Assembly (NCBI GenBank): GCA_030692355.1
Contig: JAUYCF010000047.1
Span: 21,215-85,214, forward strand
DNA: 64,000 nucleotides
Reading direction: 5' to 3'
Origin: Thiobacillus sp.
GTDB taxonomy: Bacteria; Pseudomonadota; Gammaproteobacteria; Burkholderiales; Thiobacillaceae
A program made the translations under genes and the position numbers. Numbering within the stretch: the stretch's first letter is position 1; each line of letters opens with the position of its first letter. The notes below the pieces were generated by a model. The model was given only the letters and a program-made list of their open reading frames with translations, did no database searches and was not told the origin of the DNA. Positions 9,501-18,528 of the stretch are shown here, piece by piece.

Positions 9501-12500
9501 GGCGCGACTGCGTATTCGATGAGGGCGCCCACATCCAGCGCGGCCGCTCCGGACGGCGGCACCACCTCCGCTTCAAGCGGCACATCGTCCGCCCAAGCCA
9601 CTGCGGACCCGGCTGCGGGCATCTCGACTGCGGCCTCATCCGCAAGCTCGTTTTGTTCTTGCACGATGATTGCATCGTCATGCCCGGCGGCCGGCTCGGC
9701 CTCGATAAGCGGCAGCGGCTGCCAGTCGGGTTCCGCCTCGGCCGCAAGCCCGGTTTCCGGCCCATCTGCTGCGGTCGCTGCCCCGGTTTCCGGCTCAGCG
9801 GCAGCTTCGGCTGCAACGTCGGTCTCCGCCACCGTTTCGGGCCATCCCGCCTCGGCAGCCGGAGCCGGAGCCGGAGCCGGCGCAAGGCGCCCGGCCGCCG
9901 CGGCCACCGGCACGGCATCCAGCGGTTGTCCTTGTGCCACGCGGTCAACCGCGGCCAGCAAAGCGGACACCGGCAATGCCACGGGCTGATTGGCCTGCAG
10001 GGCGCCGACCCAATCCTGGAACACACCGCGGGCGCGTCCGATCAGGCGCAGCAGCTCGCTGCCGGCTGGTTTTTTCTCGGCCAGCCAGCCGTTCATCAGC
10101 TGTTCGAGGCGCCACGCCGTTTCGCCCAGTTCGTTCAGGCCGACCATGCGACCGCTGCCCTTCAGCGTGTGAAAGCCGCGGCGGATGATCGTCTGCGAAG
10201 CCTGGTCGTCGGGGTTGCTCTGGCAAGCTTCGCTGGACTCGCCCATCGCCGCCAGCACTTCGTTGGCTTCTTCCAGGAAGATTTCCAGCAGTTCCGGCTC
10301 GACCCCTTCGGGGATCGCAGCCACAAGGGTGCCCCCGGCAGGGGAGGAATCGCTGGCCGCCGCCGGTTCGGCAATCGCCGTTTCGGCCGCGGGCGCCGGT
10401 TGTGCAATTTCGACGACCGCACTGAATTCAGTCGCATCGACGCCTGGCAGGACTTCAATCGGTTCGGCGGCAGCCGGTGCGGGGGCTTCCCAGGCAAGCG
10501 TCCCGGCCTCTTCCGGCGCCGGCCGGGCTTCAGCCACGACCCGTTCGGGCAAGGGCAGACCGGTCAAGACGGCGATGCCGGCGTCGAGCGCCAGCGGCGC
10601 TTCGGCAGCCTCCCGGCTGGCGTCGAGCGCGGCGCGGGTCTGCTGTTTCAGGGTGGCGTCGTCGATCAGTTCGGCGTCGCGACCGAGTTCGGTCAGGGCA
10701 TCAAGGTATTTTTTTTTTGCGGCGTCGTCGGGTTGGTCGCGCCAATCCAGATAGCTGGCCTGCACCACGGCCTTGCGTGCGGGAAGGCCGGCTTCAACCG
10801 TGTCGTCGAAGGCCCCGTCGTTCATGCTTTCGGCATCGATCACGCCGAACTCGATCAGGGCCGGACGCAGGATGCCGGCGGCGTCGGCGCGCCCGGCGCA
10901 ATAGGATTCGACAAACAGCCCGAGACTGGAGAAGGCGGTCGCCAGACGCTGCTGGGCGGCCTCGTCGGGATAGCCGTCGCCGGCAAACGATTGCGCCGTA
11001 GCCGTAGCCGCGGCAAGCAGGCTGGCGGCATCGGGCAGTTCCAGCATGGTCAGCGCCCCCTGCGCCTGCTGCGCCAGATCGGGCAGGCTGGCCAGCGCTT
11101 CACGCTCGTTGACATCGCGGAAGAAGGCATCCAGCGCTTCTTCCATCTGCCTCAGGTTCTGGCCGACCTCCTGCGCCATATGCACCAGCATGTCGCGTTC
11201 GGCTTCACGCTGGCTGGCGGTTTCCACGACGTTGGCCGGCATCTCGCGGCCTTCGACCAGGGCACGCAGGCGCGCCCGCTGGCCTTCGGCGCGGACTGCA
11301 AAATCGGCGTGCAGGACATCTTCCTGGTCGACGCCGTTTTGCATGAACAGCAGCGTGGAAGCAACTTCCAGGCTCATCTGTTCGCGCGCTTCGCCTTCGC
11401 GCCCGACAGCGGCAATGGCTGCCGCCGCCAGCTCGTCCAGCAGGGGTCTCAAACCGCTGCTTTCGAGCATCTGCGCCTGCGGCTGCATGCGCGCCAGCTG
11501 GGTCTGGAACTGTTCCTGCTGCGCGTCGTTGCCTTCCACATAGGCATGCCAACTATCGCGCGCGGCCTTCAGGCCGGTTTGCAGGGCGTCCAGCACCGGG
11601 CGCATGCGCGCCAGCGCTTCGGGGTCGAGCATGCCGCGGCCCGGCAGATAGCGGTCGAGGCCGAAGGTTTCGCGGATTTCCGCGGCACGGCCTTCCAGAG
11701 CCTGGCTTTTTGCCACGAAGTAGAGCGCATCGCGCAGCAGGCGTTCCGCGACCTGCGGCGAGCCTTCCATCAGGCGGCGCATTTGCAGGTCGACGCGGGC
11801 AAGCAGCTGCTTGACGTGGAAATCGGCTTCGACGCCGCGAGCGATCAGGCTGTCGACAAAGCCGACGCAGGCCCACCAGAAGGTTTGCGAGGCTTGCGAC
11901 GGCGCGATGCGCTCGATGGCGGCCAGCGCATCGCGCATGCGCTGCAGCCCCTGGTCCGCCTCGACATTGCGCAAAAAAGCCAGCAGGCCGCGCTGGAACG
12001 CGCCACGCAGGACCCTGACTTCGGCACTCAGCGCTTCCTGCGTCAGGCCGTCGTTGCCTTTCTTGCCATGCATACGGGTGCGCAGGTCGGGGAAAAACAG
12101 TTCGCCCTCGAACACCCGCTCGGCGCCTTGCAGTTCGCGCAGGCGCTTGTACAGGGGGAACAGCGCCAGTTCACCGCTGCCGCGGCCGTCGGCCAGGTCC
12201 TTGATCCAGCGCTGCAGGCCTTCCATGGCATTGCGCACGGCGCGCAAGTTTTCATCACTTGCCGTCAAACGGTTTTCATTGATTTCGTCAAGGCAGGACT
12301 CAAGCGCACCCGCCAGCGTGGCGGCGCCTTCCAGGCCGACCATGCGCAACGCGCCGGTCACCTGGTGCGCATCGTCGCGCGCCAGGCGCAGGGCATTGGT
12401 GAGATCGACGTCGACACTGTAAGCCTGTATGCGGCCCAAGGCGGCCTGCAGGGCGGCATCGATGTCCCCGCGCACCCAGTTCAACGGGCCGGTGTCGTAA

Positions 12501-12517
12501 TCGAGTAAGGCGCTCAT
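6521..12517 (-). CDS. chpA: ChpA/PilL-type hybrid chemotaxis histidine kinase of the Pil-Chp system
   Basis: This 1998-residue kinase is expected to control type IV pilus twitching. The start at 12517 (MSALLDYDTG) is preferred over upstream ATGs because GGGAA precedes it and the family N-terminus begins here. Phosphotransfer-type helices lie near residue 50 (HQVTGALRMVG), 782 (HTLKGSGRMVG), 1086 (HTLGGIAGTAG) and 1278 (HTIKGSARMVG). The ATPase domain has its N box at about 1580 (LLRNALAHGIE), then DDGAGLN and GRGVGMDVV. A CheW-like domain follows. The C-terminal receiver has phospho-acceptor Asp at about 1922 (VLLDVEMPRMDG) and the KPY lysine. Ala/Pro/Glu-rich linkers separate the domains. 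A run of ten A on the coding strand encodes part of an Ala-Lys-Lys-Lys stretch. Confidence 0.95.
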   Translation of the reverse strand: MSALLDYDTGPLNWVRGDIDAALQAALGRIQAYSVDVDLTNALRLARDDAHQVTGALRMVGLEGAATLAGALESCLDEINENRLTASDENLRAVRNAMEGLQRWIKDLADGRGSGELALFPLYKRLRELQGAERVFEGELFFPDLRTRMHGKKGNDGLTQEALSAEVRVLRGAFQRGLLAFLRNVEADQGLQRMRDALAAIERIAPSQASQTFWWACVGFVDSLIARGVEADFHVKQLLARVDLQMRRLMEGSPQVAERLLRDALYFVAKSQALEGRAAEIRETFGLDRYLPGRGMLDPEALARMRPVLDALQTGLKAARDSWHAYVEGNDAQQEQFQTQLARMQPQAQMLESSGLRPLLDELAAAAIAAVGREGEAREQMSLEVASTLLFMQNGVDQEDVLHADFAVRAEGQRARLRALVEGREMPANVVETASQREAERDMLVHMAQEVGQNLRQMEEALDAFFRDVNEREALASLPDLAQQAQGALTMLELPDAASLLAAATATAQSFAGDGYPDEAAQQRLATAFSSLGLFVESYCAGRADAAGILRPALIEFGVIDAESMNDGAFDDTVEAGLPARKAVVQASYLDWRDQPDDAAKKKYLDALTELGRDAELIDDATLKQQTRAALDASREAAEAPLALDAGIAVLTGLPLPERVVAEARPAPEEAGTLAWEAPAPAAAEPIEVLPGVDATEFSAVVEIAQPAPAAETAIAEPAAASDSSPAGGTLVAAIPEGVEPELLEIFLEEANEVLAAMGESSEACQSNPDDQASQTIIRRGFHTLKGSGRMVGLNELGETAWRLEQLMNGWLAEKKPAGSELLRLIGRARGVFQDWVGALQANQPVALPVSALLAAVDRVAQGQPLDAVPVAAAAGRLAPAPAPAPAAEAGWPETVAETDVAAEAAAEPETGAATAADGPETGLAAEAEPDWQPLPLIEAEPAAGHDDAIIVQEQNELADEAAVEMPAAGSAVAWADDVPLEAEVVPPSGAAALDVGALIEYAVAPAAAESAEPAGLENAELPCTAARAESDATDEICIGSICLSTGLYEIFMAEAHQRLAMLREETERHAELANSTVSEHARRAVHTLGGIAGTAGIAVLSELSQALEQYWNRFVQVPLPPAHLSLVQDTVARLHEMIATIESEHLPDPAHDLIAALGELEDEQAMPAAESSFTLATETVDEIAPQAAETPAEAAIDEIPASAPSGLLDVSALVPDFRPAVAAPVFERREVTDEIDRQLLPIFLEEAEVLVPDASAQLRAWRAAPGEAAARDALQRNLHTIKGSARMVGAMRLGELTHVMESRVIAVIEGHLGASADVFDTLDAQLDRLADAVEHLKLGDLAPLAEEAAAPLQAPIEPVLADAGAAPAAAVTMADPLAPAQPATRDSNALTLRVRADWVDRMVNQAGEVAIARSRIESEVFAFKRHVNELSEALVRLRGHIREVEIQAESQMQATFQAQEGGDEFDPLEFDRFTRFQEVTRFLAESVNDISTVQHILLARLGEADAALIQQMRLNRELQQDLLRVRMVPLYSVAERLYRTVRQTARDVDKRAQLDIQGGELEIDRSVLEKVTAPLEHLLRNALAHGIESADARRAAGKAEFGEIVLSARQSGNEMVLTVKDDGAGLNYGRIREKAEAGGLLLPGVEPTESLLAQIIFSAGFSTAETVSQVAGRGVGMDVVKSEISALGGRIDITSSPGAGTCFNIYLPLTLAMTQAVMIQAARHDYALPTPLVQQVLELKPQELEKAMASGEVVWRGARYPFSYLPHLLGDTGAVHEVQRYNPVVLLASGASQAAVLVDAIEGTREIVVKNIGPQVARITGVAGATVRGDGRVVLILNPVPLALRWASLPRTAVERTVPAEAVEVGAALQPPLVLVVDDSLTVRKITTRLLTREGFRVDSAKDGVDALERMHDLIPDVVLLDVEMPRMDGFELARVMRNDERLKSVPIIMITSRTADKHRNHAMEIGVNVYLGKPYQEQQLLDSIAEQLQQNAAVPA

Positions 12518-12587
12518 CGTATGTTGTTCCCGAGGTTGATTGCAGTGGCCGCTCGCGGCTGCTTGCTTCGCGTTGCGGCCGATCCGG

Positions 12588-14705
12588 TCAGGCGAGCTTG
12601 AAGCCCGCAACCGAATTCTTCAGATCCTGCGCCAGCTGCTTCATGCCGCCAATCGATTCGGCCGTCTGCTGCGTGCCGCTGCTGGTCTGCGCCGAAATGG
12701 ACTTGATGTCCTGCATGGTTTCCGCCACCTTGGCGGTCGATTCCGCCTGGCTCTGCGTGGCCGAAGAAATGTCGGCAATCAGCCCGGCCAGCGTTTTCGA
12801 CACGTCGCCGATCTCGGCCAGCGTCTGGCCCGCCGCGTCGGACAGCTTGGCGCCCTCGACCACGCCCTGGGTCGAGATCTCCATCGCCGCCACGGTGTCG
12901 TGGGTGTCCGACTGAATGGTCTTCACGATCGCCGCGATCTGCTTGGTTGCATCGGCCGAACGCTCCGCCAGCCGCTGCACTTCTTCCGCCACCACCGAGA
13001 AGCCGCGCCCGGCTTCGCCCGCGGACGCCGCCTGAATGGCCGCGTTGAGCGCCAGCACGTTGGTCTGTTCGGTAATGTCGGAAATCAGCTCGACGATTTC
13101 GCCGATCTCCTGCGACGATTCGCCAAGGCGCTTGATTCGCTTCGACGTCTCCTGGATCTGCTCGCGCAGGCCGTTCATGCTGGCAATGGCGTTCGCCACC
13201 GCCTGCTGGCCTTTTTCGGCTGCCGCCAGGGACTGTTCGGCCACGCGGGCGGACTCGACGGCATTGCCCGACACCCGTTGCACCGACTGCGCCAGGCTCA
13301 CCACCGCAGCGGAGGTTTCTTCGATTTCCTCGGCCTGGCGGCGTGAGGCATGTTGCAGCGATTCGGATACATGGCCCGCCTGGCTGGCCGCCTGATCCAT
13401 CTGCATCGTGGCGGTGTTGATCCCGCGCACCAGGCTGCGCAGCTCTTCCACCGTGTAGTTGATCGAGTCGGCCACTGCCCCGGTGATGTCCTCGGTCACG
13501 CTGGCGTTGATCGTGAGGTTGCCTTCGGCCAGTTCGCCCAGTTCGTCCATCAGACGCAGAATCGCTTCCTGGTTGCGGCTGTTCTCCTCTTCGCTCTTGC
13601 GTGCGCGGGATTTGGTTTCATTGACGTTCACCATCCCCAGCATCACCAGCGAGACGATCGTCAGCAGGCCGCTGAACAGGGCGGCCAGCAAATAGCCGAC
13701 ACCGCCGACGGACTGGTAGTCCTGCGACAGCTGCTCGGTGTCCTGGAGCAGCGCGTCGCTGCCGGTGAACAGGTCGTTGGCAGCCATCTTGGCCTGCAGC
13801 AACGGCTGCGTATTGGCAAGCACCGCGCCGACCGCCTCGACCATGTCGGCCATGTTGGTGCCCAGATCTTCCAGGATCAGCATGCTCTCCTTGCTGCGGC
13901 CGGCCGCCCCTTCCATCAGCGCCTGCACGTCTTCGCGGAACAAGGTAGTGTCCTTTTCAAGCTGCAACACCACTTCCGGGTCGATCAGGTCGGACGACAG
14001 CAGCAGGTTGGCGTTCTTCGGCAAACGCTGGCTCAGCATGGACAGGTGGTTGGCGCGCGAAACCTCGCGCACGCTGCCGTTGGCGTCGACCAACTGGCTG
14101 GCAAGCCGTTCGGCAACCTTCTGCAGATCGGTACTCAGGGTGTTGATGCGCTTGACGCTTTCGTTCAGCGCCATCAGGTTTTTCTGCTGCGACAGGATCT
14201 GTACGACCTGCGGGTTGAAAGTCTTCCACTGCGCACCGATTTTTTCCAGCGAGTCGCGCGCCGCGCCGCCGGTGGCAGGCACTTCGCTGTCGCCCTTGGT
14301 CAGCCCGCTTAGCGTGTCTTCAAATGCGACCTTGCCTTCGGCCAGTTTCTTGAAAGCCGATGCATTTCCCAGAACGGATTGCTGGGCCGTCAGCGGCAGA
14401 CGCTGCGACAACACCTTCAGTTCGCCCGCCCGGGTTTCGTACGCGGCGCGGTTACCGAGCTGGATCGATCCGTAGGCGGTGAAGCCGGCCCCCAGCAGCA
14501 GCGAAACGATCAAGGCGCCGCCCGTATAGAGATACTGTTTCTCGACGGGCAAATGGCCGATCAGCGGAAACTTGCCGGGCTCCTTGTCGGCCAGCTTGCG
14601 CACCCCCTGCATGATCAGGGCGGTGTGCTCCCCCCCGCTCCTGCCGGTAACCTTTTCCGTCATGCGGCCAGCCAGCCCTTTGAGGCCATTCATTGTTATC
14701 GCCAT
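12588..14705 (-). CDS. pilJ: PilJ, methyl-accepting chemoreceptor of the Pil-Chp system
   Basis: The product has 705 residues from the ATG at 14705, which has GGAG at 8-base spacing; two upstream ATGs (14732, 14711) are less well placed. A transmembrane helix lies near residues 45-65 ([18 protein letters not shown]). Two periplasmic PilJ-type helical sensor domains follow, then a second transmembrane helix ([23 protein letters not shown]). The cytoplasmic signalling domain contains the conserved hairpin tip [20 protein letters not shown]. In Pseudomonas the homologue senses surface contact through PilA and signals to ChpA via PilI. The gene sits between pilI and chpA. Confidence 0.95.
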   Translation of the reverse strand: MAITMNGLKGLAGRMTEKVTGRSGGEHTALIMQGVRKLADKEPGKFPLIGHLPVEKQYLYTGGALIVSLLLGAGFTAYGSIQLGNRAAYETRAGELKVLSQRLPLTAQQSVLGNASAFKKLAEGKVAFEDTLSGLTKGDSEVPATGGAARDSLEKIGAQWKTFNPQVVQILSQQKNLMALNESVKRINTLSTDLQKVAERLASQLVDANGSVREVSRANHLSMLSQRLPKNANLLLSSDLIDPEVVLQLEKDTTLFREDVQALMEGAAGRSKESMLILEDLGTNMADMVEAVGAVLANTQPLLQAKMAANDLFTGSDALLQDTEQLSQDYQSVGGVGYLLAALFSGLLTIVSLVMLGMVNVNETKSRARKSEEENSRNQEAILRLMDELGELAEGNLTINASVTEDITGAVADSINYTVEELRSLVRGINTATMQMDQAASQAGHVSESLQHASRRQAEEIEETSAAVVSLAQSVQRVSGNAVESARVAEQSLAAAEKGQQAVANAIASMNGLREQIQETSKRIKRLGESSQEIGEIVELISDITEQTNVLALNAAIQAASAGEAGRGFSVVAEEVQRLAERSADATKQIAAIVKTIQSDTHDTVAAMEISTQGVVEGAKLSDAAGQTLAEIGDVSKTLAGLIADISSATQSQAESTAKVAETMQDIKSISAQTSSGTQQTAESIGGMKQLAQDLKNSVAGFKLA

Positions 14706-14764
14706 GTTCATTGCTCCAATCCCTTCACTCATCGGCGCCAGCGCGCCCCGTTTCGAATAACCCG

Positions 14765-15289
14765 TCAGCTGCCGAATTGCGCCTCAACCTTGAGAAAGTC
14801 GGTATTGCCCAGCAATTGCCCGAAATCCATGTCGCACCAGTCGGCGCCCGCTTCGTCCGCGTACTGGCGTGCCACCCACGGATAGCGGGCCGCGCGGTCG
14901 CCGTGCAACTGGTAACGGTTGATGTTTTTCAGGCCCAGGGTACTGCGCACCAGCAACGCCGCGTTCATGCCAAAATCACGATGCGGGATCAGCAGGCGGC
15001 AATCGGCATGATCGGGTGTCACGCCCTGCCCCATGAAGTCGGCAAAATCGCTCACCGCGAACAGGTTGCCACGGATGTTGGCAACACCGCGAAACCACCG
15101 GCAGCCACCGGGCACCTTGACGATGGGCGGCACCGGGATGACCTCCTCGGTGTCGGAGAGGCTCACCAGCCAGTTCACACTGCCCACCCGAAAGCCCAGA
15201 CGGGACCCGGTGTTGTCGCGGCTGGCCGCGGCCTGCAATTTCTGCGAAAGCGTGGTCTGAAATTCGCGCAGGTTGAATTTCTTGGCCAT
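14765..15289 (-). CDS. pilI: PilI, CheW-like adaptor of the Pil-Chp system
   Basis: This is a 174-residue CheW-domain protein. The start [10 protein letters not shown] at 15289 is taken because the open frame upstream of it overlaps pilH in another frame. Segments [23 protein letters not shown] and [23 protein letters not shown] match the CheW fold. It couples the receptor PilJ to the kinase ChpA. It lies 8 bp downstream of pilH in the same operon. Confidence 0.92.
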   Translation of the reverse strand: MAKKFNLREFQTTLSQKLQAAASRDNTGSRLGFRVGSVNWLVSLSDTEEVIPVPPIVKVPGGCRWFRGVANIRGNLFAVSDFADFMGQGVTPDHADCRLLIPHRDFGMNAALLVRSTLGLKNINRYQLHGDRAARYPWVARQYADEAGADWCDMDFGQLLGNTDFLKVEAQFGS

Positions 15290-15297
15290 GGCGATCC

Positions 15298-15663
15298 TCA
15301 GTCCAGCGCCTTGATTTGCGACAGCAGGTCTTCCGGCTTCACCGGCTTCACCAGATAGGCCTTGGCGCCCTGGCGCATGCCCCACACCTTGTCGGTTTCC
15401 TGACCCTTGGTGGTGCACATGATCACCGGGATATGCTTGGTCGCATCCTCCTTGCCGATCATGCGGGTTGCCTGATAGCCGTTCATGCCGGGCATCACGA
15501 CGTCCATCACGATCAGATCGGGCAGCGTCTGCCTGGCCTGCGCGACAGCCTCTTCGCCGCTTTCGGCCATGCTGACCAGGTAGCCGTTCTTGACCAGCAA
15601 CTCGGACAGGAAAAAACGTTCTGTGGGGGAATCGTCCACAACCAGAATTCGGCTGATCGCCAT
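15298..15663 (-). CDS. pilH: PilH, CheY-like response regulator
   Basis: This is a 121-residue single-domain receiver. The acidic pair is in ILVVDDSPTE, the phospho-acceptor Asp in LIVMDVVMPGMNG, the conserved Thr in VIMCTTKGQ and the Lys in YLVKPVKPEDL. PilH is one of the two phosphate targets of ChpA and opposes PilG in pilus retraction control. The gene lies 22 bp downstream of pilG. Confidence 0.94.
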   Translation of the reverse strand: MAISRILVVDDSPTERFFLSELLVKNGYLVSMAESGEEAVAQARQTLPDLIVMDVVMPGMNGYQATRMIGKEDATKHIPVIMCTTKGQETDKVWGMRQGAKAYLVKPVKPEDLLSQIKALD

Positions 15664-15685
15664 GTCTATGCTCCTTGAAAAACGG

Positions 15686-16099
15686 TTAGGTTCTGGCGCA
15701 CGCGTGCTCGCGCACCGCCGTCAACAGCGTGTCCTTGGTGAAAGGCTTGGTCAGATACTGATCCGACCCCACCATGCGGCCACGCGCGCGATCGAACAGG
15801 CCGTCCTTGGACGACAGCATGATGACCGGGGTGGCCCGATATTTGGCGTTGCGCTTGATCAGCGAGCACGTCTGGTAACCGTCGAGTCGCGGCATCATGA
15901 TGTCGACAAACACCACATCCGGCTCGTGGTCGGTGATTTTGGACAACGCATCGAAGCCGTCCTGCGCCAGGATAACTTCACAGCCCGCCTGATTCAGAAA
16001 TATTTCCGCGCTGCGGCGTATGGTATTGCTGTCATCGATGACCATCACTTTGATGCCTTTCAATGCTTCGTTATCCACACGTTTTCTCCACCAGAACAT
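15686..16099 (-). CDS. pilG: PilG, CheY-like response regulator
   Basis: This is a 137-residue receiver with an N-terminal extension. The acidic residues are in VMVIDDSNTIRR, the phospho-Asp in VVFVDIMMPRLDGYQ, the Ser/Thr in VIMLSSKDG and the Lys in YLTKPFTKDTLL. The ATG at 16099 is followed by MFWWRKRV; a start nearer the receiver is possible. It is the first gene of the pilG-pilH-pilI-pilJ-chpA operon, and PilG drives pilus extension signalling. Confidence 0.93.
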   Translation of the reverse strand: MFWWRKRVDNEALKGIKVMVIDDSNTIRRSAEIFLNQAGCEVILAQDGFDALSKITDHEPDVVFVDIMMPRLDGYQTCSLIKRNAKYRATPVIMLSSKDGLFDRARGRMVGSDQYLTKPFTKDTLLTAVREHACART

Positions 16100-16258
16100 C
16101 GGACGCGCAGCACCTGCCGCACGCCCTGTGTGCTTACCATTACGGCAACGGATCCGGCTTCTTTAGCGGCCCGCCGCCATCGCATGCGGGCTTTTCGACC
16201 CAAAATGAAAGGGCGCCGCAGCGCAGCGCCCCCTTCACGTCCGCGCAGGCCGCGGCCT

Positions 16259-17161
16259 TTACTGCCAGGCCTCTCCGCTGGACGTTTTCTCGGCGCCGGC
16301 AACGGCACTCATGGTCTCGACGATGGTGTTCGGCAGGGTCGAAATGCGCATGAACTGCCCCATTCCCACATCGGGGAAAGCCAGGGCAATGCGGAAGCGG
16401 CCATGCGGCGAACCCACCACCTTGTCGATCACGTAAATCTCGTAGGGCAGGCCCGCGATGCTGTCCTGCATGTCGATTTTCTTGATCCATTCGCCATCGC
16501 TGTTGCCGCTGTCGTTCATCGCTACCCCGAACACGGCCAGCTTGCGGTCAGGCATCACGACTTCGTAGATCTTGGTCGTCTTGCTCACCCCTTTGGCCAG
16601 GTTCTCGCGAACAGTCTTCAGCGCCTCGGCAAAGCTGCCGTACTCGGCCAGTTTGTTCTTGTACGAATCGATACGCTCCATGCCGATCATGTAGCGGTAG
16701 TCGGTCAGATTGCCGGGCAGTTCATCCCCGCCCTGTCCCTTGCCTGCACCCAGCGCGTCCTGCAAACGCGACTGCAGCGCCTTGACCGCCGGCTCCTTCT
16801 TGTCAAAGGCCTTGCGAAAATAGGCGCGGTACCAGTAATCCGGATTGGTGTAGGCGACGCTGCCGTCCGCTTTCACCCCCACCCGGATCGCCGCGCCCAG
16901 CACGGCGTGGCCGCCCACCGAACCCACTTCACCGAGCATGGCATCGTCGGTGGCGATTACCACCCCATACCCCGCCAGACCTTTGGGGAAATATTTGCCG
17001 ACCACCTTGAAGCCGCCGCCCTTGAGCTTGGCCTCGACCGCCGCAGCCGCTGCCTGCACGCTGCCGCCCGCAACCGGGTCCCCTTGAATATAAGGGGAAA
17101 CCGCCCACACGCTTGCCGAAAAAACAAGCAGAACCCACGCTGTCACCCACCGCAAAATCAT
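16259..17161 (-). CDS. Exported protein of unknown function
   Basis: This is a 300-residue protein with a clear Sec signal peptide (residues 1-20, ending VWAVS). The mature part is rich in Gly, Lys and Val, with segments such as GYGVVIATDDAMLGEVGSVGG and GRFRIALAFPDVGMGQFM. No heme, metal or catalytic motif is visible and the family is not recognised. It is monocistronic, transcribed towards pilG with a 159-bp gap. The periplasm is the likely location. Confidence 0.7.
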   Translation of the reverse strand: MILRWVTAWVLLVFSASVWAVSPYIQGDPVAGGSVQAAAAAVEAKLKGGGFKVVGKYFPKGLAGYGVVIATDDAMLGEVGSVGGHAVLGAAIRVGVKADGSVAYTNPDYWYRAYFRKAFDKKEPAVKALQSRLQDALGAGKGQGGDELPGNLTDYRYMIGMERIDSYKNKLAEYGSFAEALKTVRENLAKGVSKTTKIYEVVMPDRKLAVFGVAMNDSGNSDGEWIKKIDMQDSIAGLPYEIYVIDKVVGSPHGRFRIALAFPDVGMGQFMRISTLPNTIVETMSAVAGAEKTSSGEAWQ

Positions 17162-17260
17162 CGTCTTCTCCTGATTGATATTTACCCCCGGCTTTTATCC
17201 TGCCGCCCCATCGACAGGGTCGATTCATGGCTGCGAGCCCTTACTGCATGGTAACGGGCC

Positions 17261-17386
17261 ATTCAACCCGGATTGTTCATTGGAGTGCTTTGGGTAGGGT
17301 GCACTCCGTGCACCTTCGGGCGTCAATCGGTGCACGGAGTGCACCCTACGCGCCATAAATCGTCTAATGAACAATCTGGGTTCAAT
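17261..17386. repeat. Palindromic MITE-like element with nested inverted repeats
   Basis: Outer arms 17261-17281 and 17366-17386 are inverted repeats matching 19 of 21 bases (ATTCAACCCGGATTGTTCAT on the left). Inside them, arms 17294-17314 and 17329-17349 are a perfect 21-bp inverted repeat starting GTAGGGTGCACTCCG. The inner hairpin has a 14-base loop. The element has no coding capacity and lies between the secreted-protein gene and the rubredoxin remnant. Confidence 0.75.
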
Positions 17387-17450
17387 ATACCCTATGCACT
17401 ATCGCCGGTTCCCGCACTTTCTTGAGCGGCTGGACACAAAAAGCCAAACG

Positions 17451-17632
17451 TCAAAACGCAACCCTCTCGAAATCGTCCTTGCGCGCCCCGCAATCCGGGC
17501 AGGTCCAATCGATCGGCACGTCCTCCCGGCGGGCACCGGGCGCAGTCCCGTCCTCGGGTGCAGCGATTTCCTCCCGGTAGAGGTAGCCGCGGATCGTGCA
17601 CATCCAGCTTTTGTATTCGGCGGGGCCGGCAT
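17451..17632 (-). pseudogene. Decayed rubredoxin gene
   Basis: Minus-strand translation from the stop at 17451 backwards gives a rubredoxin-like sequence: SWMCTIRGYLYREE, then EDGTAPGARREDVP, then DWTCPDCGARKDDF. Three signs of decay are visible. The second iron-ligand Cys of the first CxxCG knuckle is Arg (cgc for tgc). The Trp in the usual GTRWEDVP is Arg. The in-frame start is lost: the only plausible ATG (17630-17632, MPAP) is one base out of frame, consistent with loss of one C from the GGCCCC run. The second knuckle CPDCG is intact. A rubredoxin gene divergent from thiD is a common arrangement in related bacteria, from memory. Confidence 0.75.
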
Positions 17633-17685
17633 GGGAGGTAAAGGAATCAGCTAAAATCGGCGCTTGATTCTAAAGCAGCGACGCC

Positions 17686-18528
17686 ATGCCCCCTATTTTC
17701 GTCCCCAAAACCACGCCACCGCTGGTGCTCAGCTTTGCCGCGTCCGATCCGACCGGTGGCGCGGGCATCCAGGCCGACCTGCTGACGCTGGCCAGCATGG
17801 GCTGCCATCCGCTGTCGGTCATCACCGCGATCACGGTGCAGGACACCGCACGGGTCGACGAAGTGCTCGCCATCGATGCCGAATGGGTGATGGATCAGGC
17901 GCGCATGCTGCTTGAAGACGTGCCGGTGGCCGCGTTCAAGCTCGGCATGCTGGGCAGCCCCGAGTCGATGGCGGTCATCGCCGAAATCCTCGCCGACTAT
18001 CCTGACATCCCGGTCATCCTCGACCCGGTGCTGGCGTCCGGACGCGGCGACGAACTCGCCACCGAGGACATGATCTCCGCCATGCGCGACCTGCTGATCC
18101 CGCAGACCAGCATTCTCACGCCCAACAGCCACGAAGCGCGCCGTCTGGCGCTGTTCGAGTCGGACGAGGACGACATGGACCTCGCCGCCTGCGCCGCGCA
18201 CCTGACCGATCTCGGCTGCGAATACGTGCTCATCACCGGCACCCATGAAGCCACGCCGCGCGTGCTGAACAGCCTCTACGACGCCAACGGCCATGTGCAG
18301 ACCGATGCCTGGGACCGCCTGCCCGGCAGCTATCACGGCTCCGGCTGCACGCTCGCCTCGGCCATCGCGGCCGCGCTGGCATATGGTCAGGACGTGCCGA
18401 CCGCGGTGCGCGATGCCCAGCACTTCACCTATGAAACGCTGAAGGCCGCCTTCCGTCCCGGCATGGGGCAATACATCCCCGAGCGTTTCTTCTGGGCCCA
18501 GGATGGGCATACGGAAGGCAATGCCTGA
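17686..18528 (+). CDS. thiD: ThiD, hydroxymethylpyrimidine/phosphomethylpyrimidine kinase
   Basis: This is a 280-residue ribokinase-like enzyme that phosphorylates HMP and HMP-P in thiamine synthesis. The substrate and anion-hole motifs are ASDPTGGAGIQADL near the N-terminus, PVILDPVLASGRG in the middle, TPNSHEARRL, and GSGCTLASAIAAALA near residue 220, where the catalytic Cys/Gly loop lies. The length is near the family norm. The stop overlaps the thiE start. No TPP riboswitch is evident in the short region upstream. Confidence 0.95.
   Translation: MPPIFVPKTTPPLVLSFAASDPTGGAGIQADLLTLASMGCHPLSVITAITVQDTARVDEVLAIDAEWVMDQARMLLEDVPVAAFKLGMLGSPESMAVIAEILADYPDIPVILDPVLASGRGDELATEDMISAMRDLLIPQTSILTPNSHEARRLALFESDEDDMDLAACAAHLTDLGCEYVLITGTHEATPRVLNSLYDANGHVQTDAWDRLPGSYHGSGCTLASAIAAALAYGQDVPTAVRDAQHFTYETLKAAFRPGMGQYIPERFFWAQDGHTEGNA

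Noticed and set aside
6254..12508. Uninterrupted plus-strand open frame of about 2084 codons
   Set aside because: It lies exactly opposite chpA. High GC and the codon bias of the real gene remove stops on the other strand; the translation is His/Arg/Gln-rich and shows no domain.
17294..17349. Inner palindrome as a simple terminator
   Set aside because: There is no T-tract, and the hairpin is enclosed in a second outer inverted repeat; a MITE-like element explains it better.
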